Shown: positions 35,337 through 46,640 of the stretch, in pieces | Layout of the letters: every line of letters begins with the position of its first letter | Position numbering within the stretch: position 1 is the first letter of the stretch | DNA from: Gymnothorax reevesii | Taxonomy: Eukaryota; Chordata; Actinopteri; Anguilliformes; Muraenidae | DNA: 64,000 nt | Assembly: GCA_029721435.1 (NCBI GenBank) | Contig: CM056580.1 | Span: 76,347,367 to 76,411,366, forward strand | Reading direction: 5' to 3' | Position numbers and translations under genes: made by a program | Notes under the pieces: generated by a model | Seen by the model: the letters and a program-made list of their open reading frames with translations, nothing else | Told to the model about the DNA's origin: nothing | The model's database searches: none

Positions 35337-36850
35337 CAGTTGTATGCAAAATTTTGGGCACCCATGATCAAAATTTCTGTTACAGAGAATAGTCAAGCAA
35401 GCAGAAGATAAACTGATGTCTGAATGGCACAAATTTAAAGATACAACACTTTTTTGGACATTTTAAGCAGAATTGATGCATTCCTTTTGTTTTGTGCAAT
35501 TCGAGAGCAAAAAAAAAAAGGAAATGAACACCATGCAAATGTTTGGGCACCCCAAAAGATTTGAGCTCTCAGGTAACTTTGACTATAGTCCCAGATCGTA
35601 TTTAGCTTGTTAGGGCTATGGCTTGTTCAGAATCATCGTTAGGAAAGGCCAGGTGATGCAACTTTTGAAGTTTATTAATACCCACACTCCTCTAACCTTG
35701 GCCCAACAATTAGAATCCATAGGGTCCTCTATGTAGCTGTCTAATTAATAAATGAAAATAATTAATGCCCATAAAGCAGTAGAAGGCTGTAAGAAGATAG
35801 CAAACATTTTTAGGTTGCGATTTCCTCTGTTCATAATATAATTAAGAAATGGCAGTCAACAGAAACCATGGAGGTCAACTTGAGGTCTGGAAGACCTAGA
35901 AAACTTCCTAAGAAAACTGCTCATCAGATTACTAGAAAGGTAAATAAAAACACCCATTTGACAACAAAAGACCTTCAGCAAGATTAAGCACATCATGGAG
36001 TCATAATGCACTGCCCTACGGTTCAGTGACACTTGCTCAAATATAACCTTCATGGAAGAGTCATGAGAGGGAAACCTTTCCTGCATCCTCACCATGAAAT
36101 TCAGGATCAGAAGATTGCTAAGAAACATCTGAACAAGACTGATACATTTAGGAAACAAGTCCTGTGAACTGATCAAGTTAAAATAAATGTCTTCGGCTGC
36201 AATAAGCAGAGGTATGTTTGGAGAAAATTTCATGAAAAGGACACCCCTCTTACTGTCAAGCACGTAGTTGGATCGATCCTGCTTTGGGCTTGTGTTGCAG
36301 CCAGTGGCACAGGTAACATGTCGCTGGTCAAAAGAAGAATGGATTCAATTAAATTTCAGAAAATTCTGGAAGCAAACATCAGACCATCTTTAAAAAAGCT
36401 GAAGATGAAAAGAGGATGGCTTCCACAACAGGATAATGATCCTACACACACCTCAAAATCCACAACTGACTACCTCAAGAGGTACGAACTGAAGGTTTCA
36501 CCATAGGCCTTAAGGTCTCCCACCTCAACATGATTGAAAATCTGTGGATGGACCTTAGAAGAGCAGTGCATGCAAGGCAGCCATATAATCTCACAGAAGT
36601 AGAAGCCTTTGTGAAAGAATAATGGGCAAAATTCTCCAAACCACAATTTAAAAACTCTTAGCTGGCACCAAAAAAGTGTCTACAAGCTATGATACTTGCC
36701 AAAGGGAGTGTTAGCTAGAACTGACCATGCAGGGTGCCCAAACTTTTGCTTCAGACCGTTTTCCTTTTTTGCCATTTTGAAACTGTAAAAGGATGGAAAT
36801 TTAAAGTAATCTTGCTTAAAATATAAAGGAAATGTGTTTGGCAGTGCAGC
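35337..36850 (+). mobile_element. Tc1-like element, decayed
   Basis: It begins after a TA with CAGTTGTATGCAAAATTTTG and GGGCACCC, the end of a common teleost Tc1 family. Near the right side is the complementary GGGTGCCCAAACTTTTGC (36730-36748); the outer right end is lost. The transposase is on the plus strand in fragments: PQQDNDPTHTSKSTTDYLK (second catalytic Asp, 36411-36470) and NMIENLWMDLRRAVHARQ (catalytic Glu, about 36530-36585). The first Asp region is not recognisable. Many stops. Confidence 0.8.
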
Positions 36851-36889
36851 TGCATTCTGAATTATATTCTGTGTGTGATGGAGTCCTGT

Positions 36890-37043
36890 CTGTAGCCGCT
36901 GCTCCCCTGGTTTTGTTTTAATTAAATCTTTATTTATATTTTTTACTCAGTCTATGCGTGTGGGTCCCTTTTTCTGGTGTTTTGGTACATGGTCCCAGTG
37001 GCCGCCGGCTTTATGCCTTCTGCCGGCAGAGGCAAAACCATGA
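36890..37043 (+). mobile_element. Probable LTR 3' end
   Basis: The plus strand has AATTAAATCTTTATTTAT, then GCGTGTGGGTCCC and a terminal AAAACCATGACA. This resembles the poly(A)/R-U5 end of a teleost Gypsy-type LTR, closing in CA. No upstream LTR part or internal region is adjacent, so it is a short remnant. Confidence 0.45.
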
Positions 37044-37840
37044 CAGAGAAATTATGATGCAGCAAAATTTAACATTGCATTTTTTTTATTTAGTAAAAAG
37101 TAGAGATGGGTCCAGCTAATTCTCAGCCCACGAACTATCACAAAAGACTGCATGCTGTTATTGATGCTAAGGGGGCCAATATACAGTATTAACCTTATAA
37201 TGGTTACCTGTATCCTATATGATACACCAAATTTGAAGGACCAAGCCCACCTGGTAAGATGCAACACAACCACTACTGCTCACTGTATCATATCTGATAT
37301 ACAGTGCTGCCACCTGGAAGGAAGAAGTGAGATCACTAGAGTCTCTCCCTTAGTCGCTCACTTCAAGGTAGTAGCTCCCATGTGAATGGGAATTCATGAA
37401 TTTCCTTGGACTTTGACGGTGAAGTTCAGCATTCCAAGGTAAATATTACACAAAAACTTATTCTTATACATGTTAAGGGATAGCAATAGATAGTAGAGAA
37501 CATATAAATAATTTTAAATTTTGAGTGTTGAGTTCTGGAGGGGTGCTGATGTTTGGCTGTATCAGCTATGATACTCCTGGAATTAGAAGAAGTTCTGTTC
37601 ACCTGTCAAGGTCACTTTACCAAAAAAAAAATAACAGTGGATCTGGATACTACACTTCAAATATATCACTGAGTCAAATTTATCCTATAATGATGTTTGA
37701 CTGGGCATTATAGGGTTAAGAACTAAGGGTATACACACTTTTGAACAGGGTCCATTTAGATTTTTTCTGTTGTTAACATGTTTTATTGTGTTATTCTACA
37801 TGACCTGTAGTTAGATATGAATCCAATAAGAGAGGATACA
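37044..37840. other. No gene recognised
   Basis: Nothing supportable. Short open frames lack known domains. Confidence 0.4.
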
Positions 37841-39010
37841 GTAGCTGCAAGCGGAAATTCCAGGGTTCAAGCCAAGAAAGACCATTAGTAGTTCAAGCTT
37901 TAACAGCTTAATTAACAAATGTTGCCACTAAACATGGCCATGTCCCCCGCCAGGTGATGGAAATCGACTGGGGTCTGCGTATCATAAAATTCCACATTGA
38001 TGCCAAAGATGAATAAAATCGGTCAAAGCGTTCTCGAGATTTCGCGTTCACAACAAACGGGACGTGATGGAAGGATGACCGGATGGATGGACTGAGGGAG
38101 CTAAATTCTATGCCCCCCAGCCCTAATACACCTTGACCCCAAAGATGAATGAAATCGGTCAAACTGTTCTTGAGATATCGCGTTCACCACAAATGGGATG
38201 GGACAGCCCGACGGATGGAGCTGAATTCTATATCCCCTGCCCCTAATACACCTTGACACCAAAGATGAATGGTAAGTACCTACGTAAATATATCCTGCGA
38301 GTTTGATGGCTATAGGACAGACAATTGCTGATTTATAGTCTGATTTTTGCCATGTCATGCCCATTTTTTGCATTTATAGTGCTCCCATATGGGGCAATTT
38401 GCATGAAACTGTCAAGGTATGTTCTTGGTACGTATACGGACATATTCTGCAAGTTCTATAATGATTGACCCAATGGTTCAATTGGTCAATGTCTTGGAAA
38501 CGAAATGAGATTTCAACAAGCTTTATGCAATTTTTGATAACCTTCGTTCACTGATGATCCACAGGATATTTCGAAGGAATTGGACCCACGGGCTAGGAGA
38601 TGTCAAAAATGTGTTTTTCAAAAAATTCAAAATTCCGGAAAATCAGTTATGGTGGACCTTTGAGATCCTTGTGGGAAAGTTGTTGAGTTTGGACCAATGA
38701 ATGTCTGTTCCAAGTTTTTTGTAAATCGGACTTACAGCTTAGGAGTTATGACCTTTAAAGTGAAAAACTTTTTTTCTTGAATTATTGTGCCACTATCAGG
38801 CCGATTGAGTAAAAAATGCCTTGGGCAGCATTTACACATAATTTCCAACCAATGAGCAAAATTTTAGATCGCTACCATTTACCATCTCACAGGAATTTGC
38901 GAAAACATTTCTGAAGAAGAAAAGAAATAATAATAATAATAATAATCATAATAATAAAAATAAACCAGCACAAAAACATTAGGGTTTCAGCCCGATGGGC
39001 TTGAACCCTT
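37841..39010. mobile_element. Teleost interspersed repeat (non-autonomous) with internal VNTR
   Basis: It opens GTAGCTGCAAGCGGAAATTC and AGGGTTCAAGCC and closes with (AAT)n, AACATTAGGGTTTCAGCCC and GGGCTTGAACCCTTAAT. The short AGGGTTCAAGCC/GGCTTGAACCCT pair forms terminal inverted repeats. An internal unit of about 125-130 bases containing CAAAGATGAATGAAATCGGTC and TCGCGTTCACCACAAA is repeated about 2.3 times (38000-38275). No coding sequence. I recognise the layout from many teleost genomes but cannot give a superfamily. Confidence 0.65.
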
Positions 39011-39839
39011 AATAAAAAAAATGTGTTTTACCTAGCCATTCATGTTTTCATTAAAAAATGTTCCCTATTTTACAAATTCACCCAGGGTATTGAAACTTAT
39101 GAGCACAACTGTAAATAATCTAATTCTCTGTGAGATGTTCTGCCAGTTGTCTTTTTTAGCATCATGCCAGTTTTCCAGCCTTTTATTTTCCTATCCCAAC
39201 ATTTTTAAAAACATGTTGCTGTCAACAAATTCAAAATGTGCAAATATTTTTCAAAAAACAATAACATTTATCACAATTTAATGCATTTACCCCAAACTAA
39301 AAAAAAAGCATTTTCTGTCTCTTTTTAATTACTTATTGATTTATTTACTTATATTTTAAGGAATTACTACGGAGACATATTTTATGTAGTCACATCCTTA
39401 TCGCGAAGATATTGGGTAATCCCACTGCTGAAATCCAGTGATCTACAAAATCCAAAGGCCACCTTTTAGGCTTGATTAATTTTTGATTTGGGTACGATCA
39501 GCCTTCCTAGACTTCACGGCCCGGTAAGTCCGCCAGTCTGTATGTTCTGGGTGGGCAAGACATACTGGGTCTCTCCTAATTTTCTGCAAACGGGGAATGT
39601 AGGCTACTCGTTCACAGACTTGTACGGCGGCTGTAAAAATAGGGCCTTTGATGTTGCCAGCTAGCTACATATATTATTTGCCTCAAAACTTAAGATCCGA
39701 ATTTGTAAAATGAGCGTCCTTGGCGCTCCAGAGAATGTCTATCGCTGTTACGGTCTTGAATTTCGCGTGTTTAATACAAGGGACTGCATCGCGAGTGTCA
39801 ATCTCTCATAAACATAAAGAAAACTCCTCTCGCCTCATC
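39011..39839. other. No gene recognised
   Basis: AT-rich, then GC-richer towards the H2B duplication block. No supported feature. Confidence 0.4.
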
Positions 39840-40257
39840 TTAATTTAGTCCAGACCTGCAATTCTCGCCACCACGGTGTACAAGACGTCGTATCCTATAG
39901 CGGGCTATCGGTTATCCTGAATATTCTCACCACCTTAACCCAGCCCTTCGCCAACTTCACCTCATCAGCACATACGCAGCCTCGCGCTGTTCGTGAGAAG
40001 TTTTCGTGCGCCACCGAATCGTCCAGAAGCCAACGACTGAATGACTTACCGGATGCAGAATTAACCTTTCTACTCCTCATTTCAAGTGAAATTGAAATCA
40101 TACAGTCGTAATCCTATGGTTCCCTCATAGCCTTTAGTACTGCAAAGGGGTTAAAACGTAGAGATCACGGCAACATTTATGTGCTGGTGCGGCTCACATA
40201 AATCACAAGCGTAAATTTAAATGCGGATGGAACATGGCTCTATAATCGGTTTTGGGT

Positions 40258-40273
40258 GGCTCTTAGAAGAGCC
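40258..40273 (-). terminator. Histone 3' stem-loop
   Basis: On the minus strand this reads GGCTCTTCTAAGAGCC followed by ACCCA: a 6-bp stem with a 4-base loop and the conserved downstream ACCCA. It lies 30 bases after the H2B stop codon. It is the binding site for stem-loop binding protein in replication-dependent histone mRNAs, which are cleaved here and not polyadenylated. A clear purine-rich downstream element was not identified. Confidence 0.95.
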
Positions 40274-40302
40274 TTTGAGTTGATGAGAAGAGAAAGTCGA
40301 AT

Positions 40303-40677
40303 TTACTTTGAACTTGTGTATTTTGTGACAGCCTTCGTCCCTTCTGACACTGCGTGTTTGGCTAATTCTCCAGGCAACAACAGGCGCACGGCTGTTTGAA
40401 TCTCCCTGGAGGTAATCGTTGAGCGCTTGTTGTAGTGAGCCAAACGAGACGCCTCACCGGCTATTCGTTCGAAAATGTCATTGACGAAAGAATTCATAAT
40501 ACCCATAGCCTTGGATGATATGCCAGTGTCAGGATGCACTTGTTTCAGCACCTTGTACACGTAGACGGCATAAGTCTGTCTCCTGGCCTTCTTGCGTTTT
40601 CTACCTTGCTTCGCGTTACTCTTCGCAAGCGCCTTTTTCGATCCTTTACTAGCTGGAGCTTTCGCTTGTTCTGGCAT
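40303..40677 (-). CDS. h2b: Histone H2B (replication-dependent type)
   Basis: A complete intronless gene for a 124-residue H2B, a core nucleosome histone that pairs with H2A. The globular part is standard: [19 protein letters not shown], then [40 protein letters not shown] and the C-terminal [10 protein letters not shown], including the lysine used for ubiquitylation near the end. The N-terminal tail is unusual: [19 protein letters not shown], then a basic [17 protein letters not shown] where most fish H2Bs have a KRKRTRKESYAIYVYK-type stretch. The ATG at 40677 is chosen over an in-frame ATG at 40719. MPEQ matches the family start, and the TATA box at 40741-40748 would place the transcription start after 40719. 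Upstream octamer and CCAAT motifs and the 3' stem-loop indicate S-phase regulation. No other histone gene is next to it, only a dead H2B copy 4.8 kb away. Confidence 0.95.
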   Translation of the reverse strand: MPEQAKAPASKGSKKALAKSNAKQGRKRKKARRQTYAVYVYKVLKQVHPDTGISSKAMGIMNSFVNDIFERIAGEASRLAHYNKRSTITSREIQTAVRLLLPGELAKHAVSEGTKAVTKYTSSK

Positions 40678-40740
40678 CTTGATGTCCACTTCGGCTGCTT
40701 CTGAATTTGAGAGCTTCAAGCAAAGAGGTTTTCTTCTTTA

Positions 40741-40748
40741 TATTTATA
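40741..40748 (-). promoter_or_regulatory. TATA box of H2B
   Basis: TATAAATA on the minus strand, 64-71 bases upstream of the start codon. Confidence 0.85.
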
Positions 40749-40756
40749 CAGCGTAT

Positions 40757-40764
40757 ATGCAAAT
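40757..40764 (-). promoter_or_regulatory. Octamer (H2B box) of H2B promoter
   Basis: ATTTGCAT on the minus strand, just upstream of the TATA box. This Oct-1 site is the hallmark of S-phase H2B promoters. The equivalent place in the dead copy (45556-45565) reads ATGCGCAAAT on the plus strand, so its octamer is broken. Confidence 0.9.
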
Positions 40765-40790
40765 AGTCATCTTATACTGACATCTGTTCT

Positions 40791-40838
40791 TATTGGGTGA
40801 GGAGGTGGTACATGCCTTCTTTCGTCAGTCATTGGTTA
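40791..40838 (-). promoter_or_regulatory. Two CCAAT boxes of H2B promoter
   Basis: CCAAT occurs on the minus strand near 40791-40795 (ACCCAAT) and near 40833-40837 (TAACCAATGA), at spacings usual for histone promoters. Confidence 0.7.
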
Positions 40839-41620
40839 TTTTCTGAACATTCTGCCGCGCATTCCTGATTATCGCTTCTGATAGGTGTTGAGAAATGATT
40901 TTTAATTCAAATAATAAGCGACTGTCAATATCACCTGGTCTTGGGTGTGTTCATGTTGCCTCTACCTTTGTCTTCAGTTTGAACCAAATTTTGTGACAGG
41001 AGCAGAAATGGTTGGAGATACAGAGGATGGCAAAAAGTATGTAGCCTTTTGTTAATTGTGGGCTAATTCTCAGTGTTAGTGATAGGTGTCTTAGTCCCAT
41101 CGAAGGAAAGTTGTCAGTTACGTGCTGCAGCCCCAGCTTCTACGTGCAGAGGGTAACCCCCTATGGGCTGTTGCAATGGGTTTTGAGGGCAGATTACTTC
41201 TGTAGCTTTAAATGCTCCTCTGGGTCCATTCCGTGCACTAAGCATTAACACTGCTCTAATCCATACGCATGAGCACGATTTCACAGCTCCTATTACAAGT
41301 TCGAAGACAGGATGATCGTTATGAACTGTAACAGTCCGAGTCACGTGAGGAACTGGTTGGGCACCATAGGAATCTGGGCGTGTCACCACCTGTTCTCAGT
41401 GAGTACATGTTCGAATGAATGTGGTTATTGGCGTGTTAGTGTGGGAGAATCACACAACCTGTCAGTGTCACCTTGTACTTTGAGCACAGCATAATTAGTA
41501 GAAAAATGAAGTGTTTCATAAATGAAAGCAGATAAAAGGACAAGACGGCATCTATGAAACCACTGTGCAGCTATAATCTACTGACATCTCCCTATGGAGA
41601 GCCGGGGAGGGATGGAGACC

Positions 41621-42164
41621 ATAGACTGCATAAAAAGATGGACGCAGCACTTGGGTCTGAAAACTGAGGCCCATGTGGATATCTCCAATATTTGCATTCT
41701 ATTTAATGGCCAGCAGATGGCGACGCCACTGGTTGCAGAAAGAAGTTCAATCCTAGAGAAGTCTTTGAGAAAAAGGCCCGACTTTCCCACCTGATTTACA
41801 ATTTAAATATTAATTTTTGACATTATTTTATTGTATCTATCACAAGTTTCAAGTCTCCTTTGATATATCATGATGTTCATTTTTGTAAATTATGGTCACA
41901 AATAGACTTGAATAAAGATTAAAGCTAGAATATGATCTCGGGTGTGGCTATCCTCTGGATCTTGTCTGATATGGTCAGATCCACACGAAGATCCATCCCT
42001 TACTCCTCCCTGGATATTCAATTCACGCTCTCGTCCAGTAGGAATCACAGCCGGTTTCAAAATGACAAAATGGCGCAATTCAAATTGGCAAAATTTCCTA
42101 AATGGTATGCTGAAACCAATAGGTGACATCATGGTTGCTTCGTCCATCTTTTTATACAGTCGAT
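41621..42164. mobile_element. Full-length MITE (ATAGACTG...AAAAAGATGGACG family)
   Basis: Terminal inverted repeats ATAGACTGCATAAAAAGATG on the left and the complement TCGACTGTATAAAAAGATGG on the right enclose about 500 non-coding bases. A partial copy in the opposite direction is at 19894-20160. The element lies between the two H2B duplication blocks. No clear target-site duplication was identified, so the superfamily is open. Confidence 0.75.
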
Positions 42165-42169
42165 GATTG

Positions 42170-43312
42170 AGACCGCTTTTTAAGTGAGGGCACATCCCTT
42201 CGAATGATTCCTGTCCTATTGACATGTAGGTTTGTGAAATCGTCTCACAAAGCCAGTGAGAAACCCTCTAACTGGGATTTGGCCTCAGAGTGGCAGAAGT
42301 GCCATCCTTGTACAAAAACACCTTGTAAGAATAATTTGCGAGCAAGTGACAAAAAACAGCCCTTTCTCCAAATTTCTCGTGACATAACAGTACGGCAAAT
42401 GCGCAAGTCTGGTTTGAATCTGGGGCTTGATATATGTTAAATTTGCACTGCAGAAAGGATAGAATCACAGGTAGTGGAGCTGTGATGGTGTCCACATTCC
42501 TTTCTGCGTACCAACTTTGAGAAGTTAACTGTTAACTGTTTCAGGAGTACGGCGACTGATATGAAGTCATTTAGCTGTCTTAACTTGGCTGAAAAGATTC
42601 CAGTAAGGTCTTTTTCTGATCCACACTTAGTTATTCCAGTTTTCCTGCAGATCGCCTGTGTGATCCTCCTGATTGATTTTTTTAAAAATAATAATCAGTT
42701 AAAACAGCCACACTTGTGAGTTTGGTTTTTTTTTTTTGAAGGAGAGAGACAGTGAGATTTTATGTAACAATCTTCATAATCATTGAATTGATTTCTGAGA
42801 AATTTAGAGACTGCGACAGCCACACCTTCCTTCATCTAGCTCCCATGACACAAGCGCTCCCCATCACAAAATTTGGCATTCTGTTTGCAACTTCCAACAC
42901 AAATCTTGATTCCGTTCATAAATTAGGCATGTTTTACACAAAAATAATGGAATAACCATAGGAATTCTCAGTCATACATTAGTCCTCACATAAAAAATCC
43001 GAAGCGGACACCTCTTTTGATCTGGCACACAGAACGGACCATCAAGGCGTCAGTGACGTCACGCTCAGGGTCACCACGTATGGGCACCGGGTGTAATGGC
43101 CAAATGAATTTACTTCTTGACAAACATTTGCTTCACTAAAATGTACATTAGCACACCGAATTGAATAGAATATTTAAAATAAAATAAAAAATGAAAGCAT
43201 TAACATGCTATTTAACAAGTCAGGTCGCAAAACTTTTTGCCATTTAATTGCAGTTCAATCGTTCGTTTGTGCAATAGATTTTGCGCAATTAAAAACTAAA
43301 ATCAATGACCTG
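42170..43312. other. No gene recognised
   Basis: Spacer between two mobile elements. No supported coding region. Confidence 0.4.
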
Positions 43313-43314
43313 TA

Positions 43315-44206
43315 GGGGAGACCAGGTCTAGTTGTTACACATCCATGTTGTTACATTCTAAATCGTTCCGATATTAAAACACAGACGGCACTCTAATTTT
43401 TCTTGCAGCTCCACGAAAGTGGCCCGCGTCTCTACGTGACAGAAGGATGTACGTCGAAAGTCGCAGGTTAGTGTTTCAGAAAAATGCTTGAAAAAGTCAC
43501 TTTCTTGGTGTTAGGGAGATTTCGATTCACATCAAGTGGAATTGATACATACCCGAGATTTTCTGGATTATGAGAGAGGAAGACATTAGCCACTGTGTCA
43601 TGACACACCCATGTAAAGATTGCACTGGAACATTTCAAAATGTCAGAACAATGGCAAAGGGTTGGTGATGGACTAGTTGATACACCCAAGTTGTTAGAGT
43701 AAGAGCTTGCCCCAAAACCTGTAACAACTTGGGCAAGATCAAATTACCTCACTGAATGACTTTCTACCTTTTTGCATTTCAGAAAGATGCCTTGAAATTA
43801 CAAACACATAACGAAACGTGGCAATGATATTAGAGAATTACTCAAGAGGTTCCTTACTGTGGCTTCATGGGATAATAGTAGTAAGGCGTCCCGGTTAACT
43901 TGCGTACTTAAGTCGGAAACACATCACACTTAAGCAAATTCTTAGTGTTACAAAACGCCCCCCAACCAGCAACAAACTACCCCTCCTGTAACAAACAACC
44001 CCATATTTGGGGTAGTTTGTTACAGGTGACAGGGGTCTATTTTTTCCTCACCAGCATTACACATGCGCAGAATACAGAGGTTGCTGCAGATCAGTCATGT
44101 AGTCTACTAAACTTTCTATCTTTATATTGCATATTGATAAAAACTTGATTATGACAATTCTACAGCCGTTAAAAGAACAAGTGTAACAACTCGACACGGT
44201 CTCCCC
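43315..44206. mobile_element. Non-autonomous DNA transposon, TA-flanked
   Basis: An 892-base element with inverted ends GGGGAGACCAGGTCTAGTTG and GGGGAGACCGTGTCGAGTTG (complement at the right), flanked by TA on each side (43313-43314 and 44207-44208). TA duplication suggests a Tc1/mariner- or pogo-related element. GTTGTTACA and GTTACAGG motifs recur inside, including a palindrome near 44000-44020. No transposase domain was recognised. Confidence 0.75.
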
Positions 44207-44689
44207 TACTTCCCTGCAGTAATCAAAAAAGTCACCCGAATAGCTCTGCGTCTGATGACGCTGTCGCCGATAAATGCATATTTTGTGGCTCGGGCTATGG
44301 AATGGATCCGATGGGGCCGTCAGTAGTCTCAATTAGATCATTTGAGAAATAAAATAAAAGCATTGCAAACTTTATATGGGTGTGGTTATTGAGTTAAGAC
44401 AGTTTATCGCACATGCAGTCCAAATGTCTATTCAACATAAGGAACGTACTCTCTCACAGACTTGTGAGGCAGCTCTTAGAGCATTCGCAATATGGATAAA
44501 ATTAACTCGAAAATTTCAGATCAGAAGTCGTACATTGCGCGCCTTCGTCGTTTCAGAGCATTCATCCGTCGGTGTCGCTAGCGTTTTTCGTGCATCGTAT
44601 AATGCACGACACCGCGAATAGCTTTTTCTGAACAAAAAAAAATAGAGAACTCATGTAGCCTTGTCACAATTAAGACCAGATCTGCGCTT

Positions 44690-46182
44690 CTCGCCACTGT
44701 GGCGAGCTAAACGCAGCCTTCAGCAGGTTTTAACCTAATTAGTCGCACCACTTCTTCCAAGCCCATAGTCTTCATCGCTCCATCTATACATACTTATGCA
44801 GCCACCACAGTCTGTGGGTTTAGTTTCTTGCACGAACATGAGGTGGATTCTGGCGGAATGTGAGCGAACTTACTTGCTACAGCTAAACGCTGTAAACGTT
44901 CAGAAGCCAGTGATTGGATGATTTACTGGGTACAGAATTAACCCTTACTGCTCCCTACTTCAAGTCAAATAGAAACAATACTAAACTTGGTAATACTGTA
45001 GGTCTTTGAGCATTTAATTCTTAAAGTGGGTTAAAGCGTAGAGTTAATAGTAACGTGTGCAAGCATCATCATTCCCGTATGCACATTAACATGAAACAAT
45101 CGTTCTTTATTTAGATTTGGGAAGATATGAGCTTGGAGCTCGTGTTCACGATGACAACCTTAGTGTCTTCCGACAGTGCTTGCTCGATTTGTTCTCCAGG
45201 TAACAAGAGGCGTGGGCTTGTGTGAACCTCCCCGGAGAAAATCGTTGAGCTCTTTTAATGCGCTAAATGGGACGTCTCGTTGGCTATTCAATCAAAATAT
45301 ATTTTCCAAATTAATTCAGAGTAATCATCGCCTTGTATCATGAGCCAGTGCCATGATATAGGGCTGCTGGCTTCAGCACTTTGTACAGAGGCAGCTGCAG
45401 TCTCACTTCCTTCTTCCTTCGCCTTGATCTTCTTGATTTTTCCTTATTTTCCAAATCTTAACTCGGCTCCTCATATAGTTGTTCAGGCACTTCTCTTTTT
45501 CATCAACTCTCGACTTCAACAGCTCCTTCGTGAAGGATTCTCCCTTCAACTGCTTATGCGCAAATAGTCACCCCATACTGGCATATTTTTATTGGCTATA
45601 AGGAAGTAAAATATGCTTCATTCGTCAGTCATTGGTTACTCTCTGAACATTCTGCCGCACTTTCCTAATTGTTGCTTCTGATTGGTGTTGAGGAATGATT
45701 TGTTTTTCAAATCATCAGTAACGTTTAACATCACTTGGTCTTGGGTGTGTTAATATGCTTTCACTTTGAATCTAATATTGTGACAAAGGCTGCAATGGCT
45801 GGAAATACTCAGTGACCAAAAGTAGGAAGCCGGTAGTTAATCTTGGGCTAATTCTCAGTGTTTGGGCCAGATGTCTTAGTCCCACTGAATAAAATATTAT
45901 AAATAATAGTTATGTAATGCAATCCTGGCTTCTATACATACAGGCATAACCCTAAGGGCTGTTGCCATGGGTTTAGATGGTAGATGACCTCTGTAGATCA
46001 ATGCCCCACTGGGTTCATTATTTACAACAAGCATTAACACTGGTCCAATCCATATGGTCAAGCATCATTTCACAGCCCCGTTACAAGATCGAAGACAGGA
46101 TTATCATTATGAATCGCAACAGTCCCAGTCACACGAGGAACAGGTTTGGCACCATGGCAATCTGGGCGTGTCACCAACTGAC
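44690..46182. repeat. Tandem duplication block with dead H2B
   Basis: Second copy of 39840-41396, more diverged in the gene part than in the outer part (45830-46180), which still aligns well. Confidence 0.82.
45140..45490 (-). pseudogene. Histone H2B pseudogene
   Basis: Translation on the minus strand from 45490 starts VPEQL (GTG instead of ATG) and soon stops. Scattered H2B pieces follow, such as YKVLKP, TGS and SKAM-like YKAM. The DNA of the C-terminal part still aligns with 40326-40500 (CTCCAGGTAACAAGAGGCG against CTCCAGGCAACAACAGGCG). It lacks the TATA box, has a split octamer and shows no histone stem-loop. It is a duplicated, not processed, pseudogene, because promoter and flanks are shared with the working copy. 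Confidence 0.85.
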
Positions 46183-46199
46183 ATAAAAAAAAAACCACA

Positions 46200-46640
46200 G
46201 AGTTTGCCCGAGAAGTAAACAGGTCAACCTGTGCCTCACTGAACCTCTCCTGTAATTTTTCAAACTCTAATTGGGTTCAGACACCAAATCCTCTGCGAGG
46301 CATGAGATCAGCCGCAACATTCTGAGCCTCAAGTGTAAAGACCGCTCTCAACAAGGTCAAGTGCCTCTCTGACCTCAGCAACAGTGTTCTGGCTACGTTG
46401 AGGCCCTGAGCTGACTGTTCACCACCCTGAAAGTTGAGTTCTGCAGCAGTCATCAGACTGTTTATTCTGACCGAGTCGACTTTGCCACTCACCTGCAGAA
46501 GAAAGTGTTTCAGAAAATTCAGCACTGTACTGACTTCTAATGCATTGATGTGGCAGGTCAAACCTCTTAGCCAAGGTCCTCCCGTCATGTGTGACAGGCA
46601 TGTGTCCTCCACCCGAAGAGAGATCTATTGACGTGAACAA
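46200..46640 (-). pseudogene. DIRS RNase H-region fragment
   Basis: The minus strand gives HINALEVSTVLNFLKHFLLQ, MTAAELNFQGGEQSAQ, ARTLLLRSERHLTLLRAVFT and AQNVAADLMPRR, then (after a stop) RFSEAQVDLFTSR. These match the RNase H to post-RNase H part of DIRS elements (LEL...L..FL, RQGG, LL..HL.SLRAV, NVAADLLSR, VDLFASR). It is therefore a separate fragment, from the very region that the 9.5-13.0 kb DIRS copy lacks. Confidence 0.72.

Larger units (their letters stand above)
39840..41396. repeat. Tandem duplication block with active-looking H2B
   Basis: This block matches 44690-46182. Shared landmarks in order are CTTCTCGCCAC-like sequence, the H2B coding region, the octamer region, GTCAGTCATTGGTTA, GGGCTAATTCTCAGTG, and the final GAAGACAGGAT...AATCTGGGCGTGTCACCA. 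Spacing of equivalent points is about 4.8 kb, so one ancestral unit was duplicated in tandem. Confidence 0.85.

Noticed and set aside
40678..40719. In-frame upstream ATG that would extend H2B by 14 residues
   Set aside because: H2B proteins start MPE, and the TATA position puts the transcription start inside or after this stretch.
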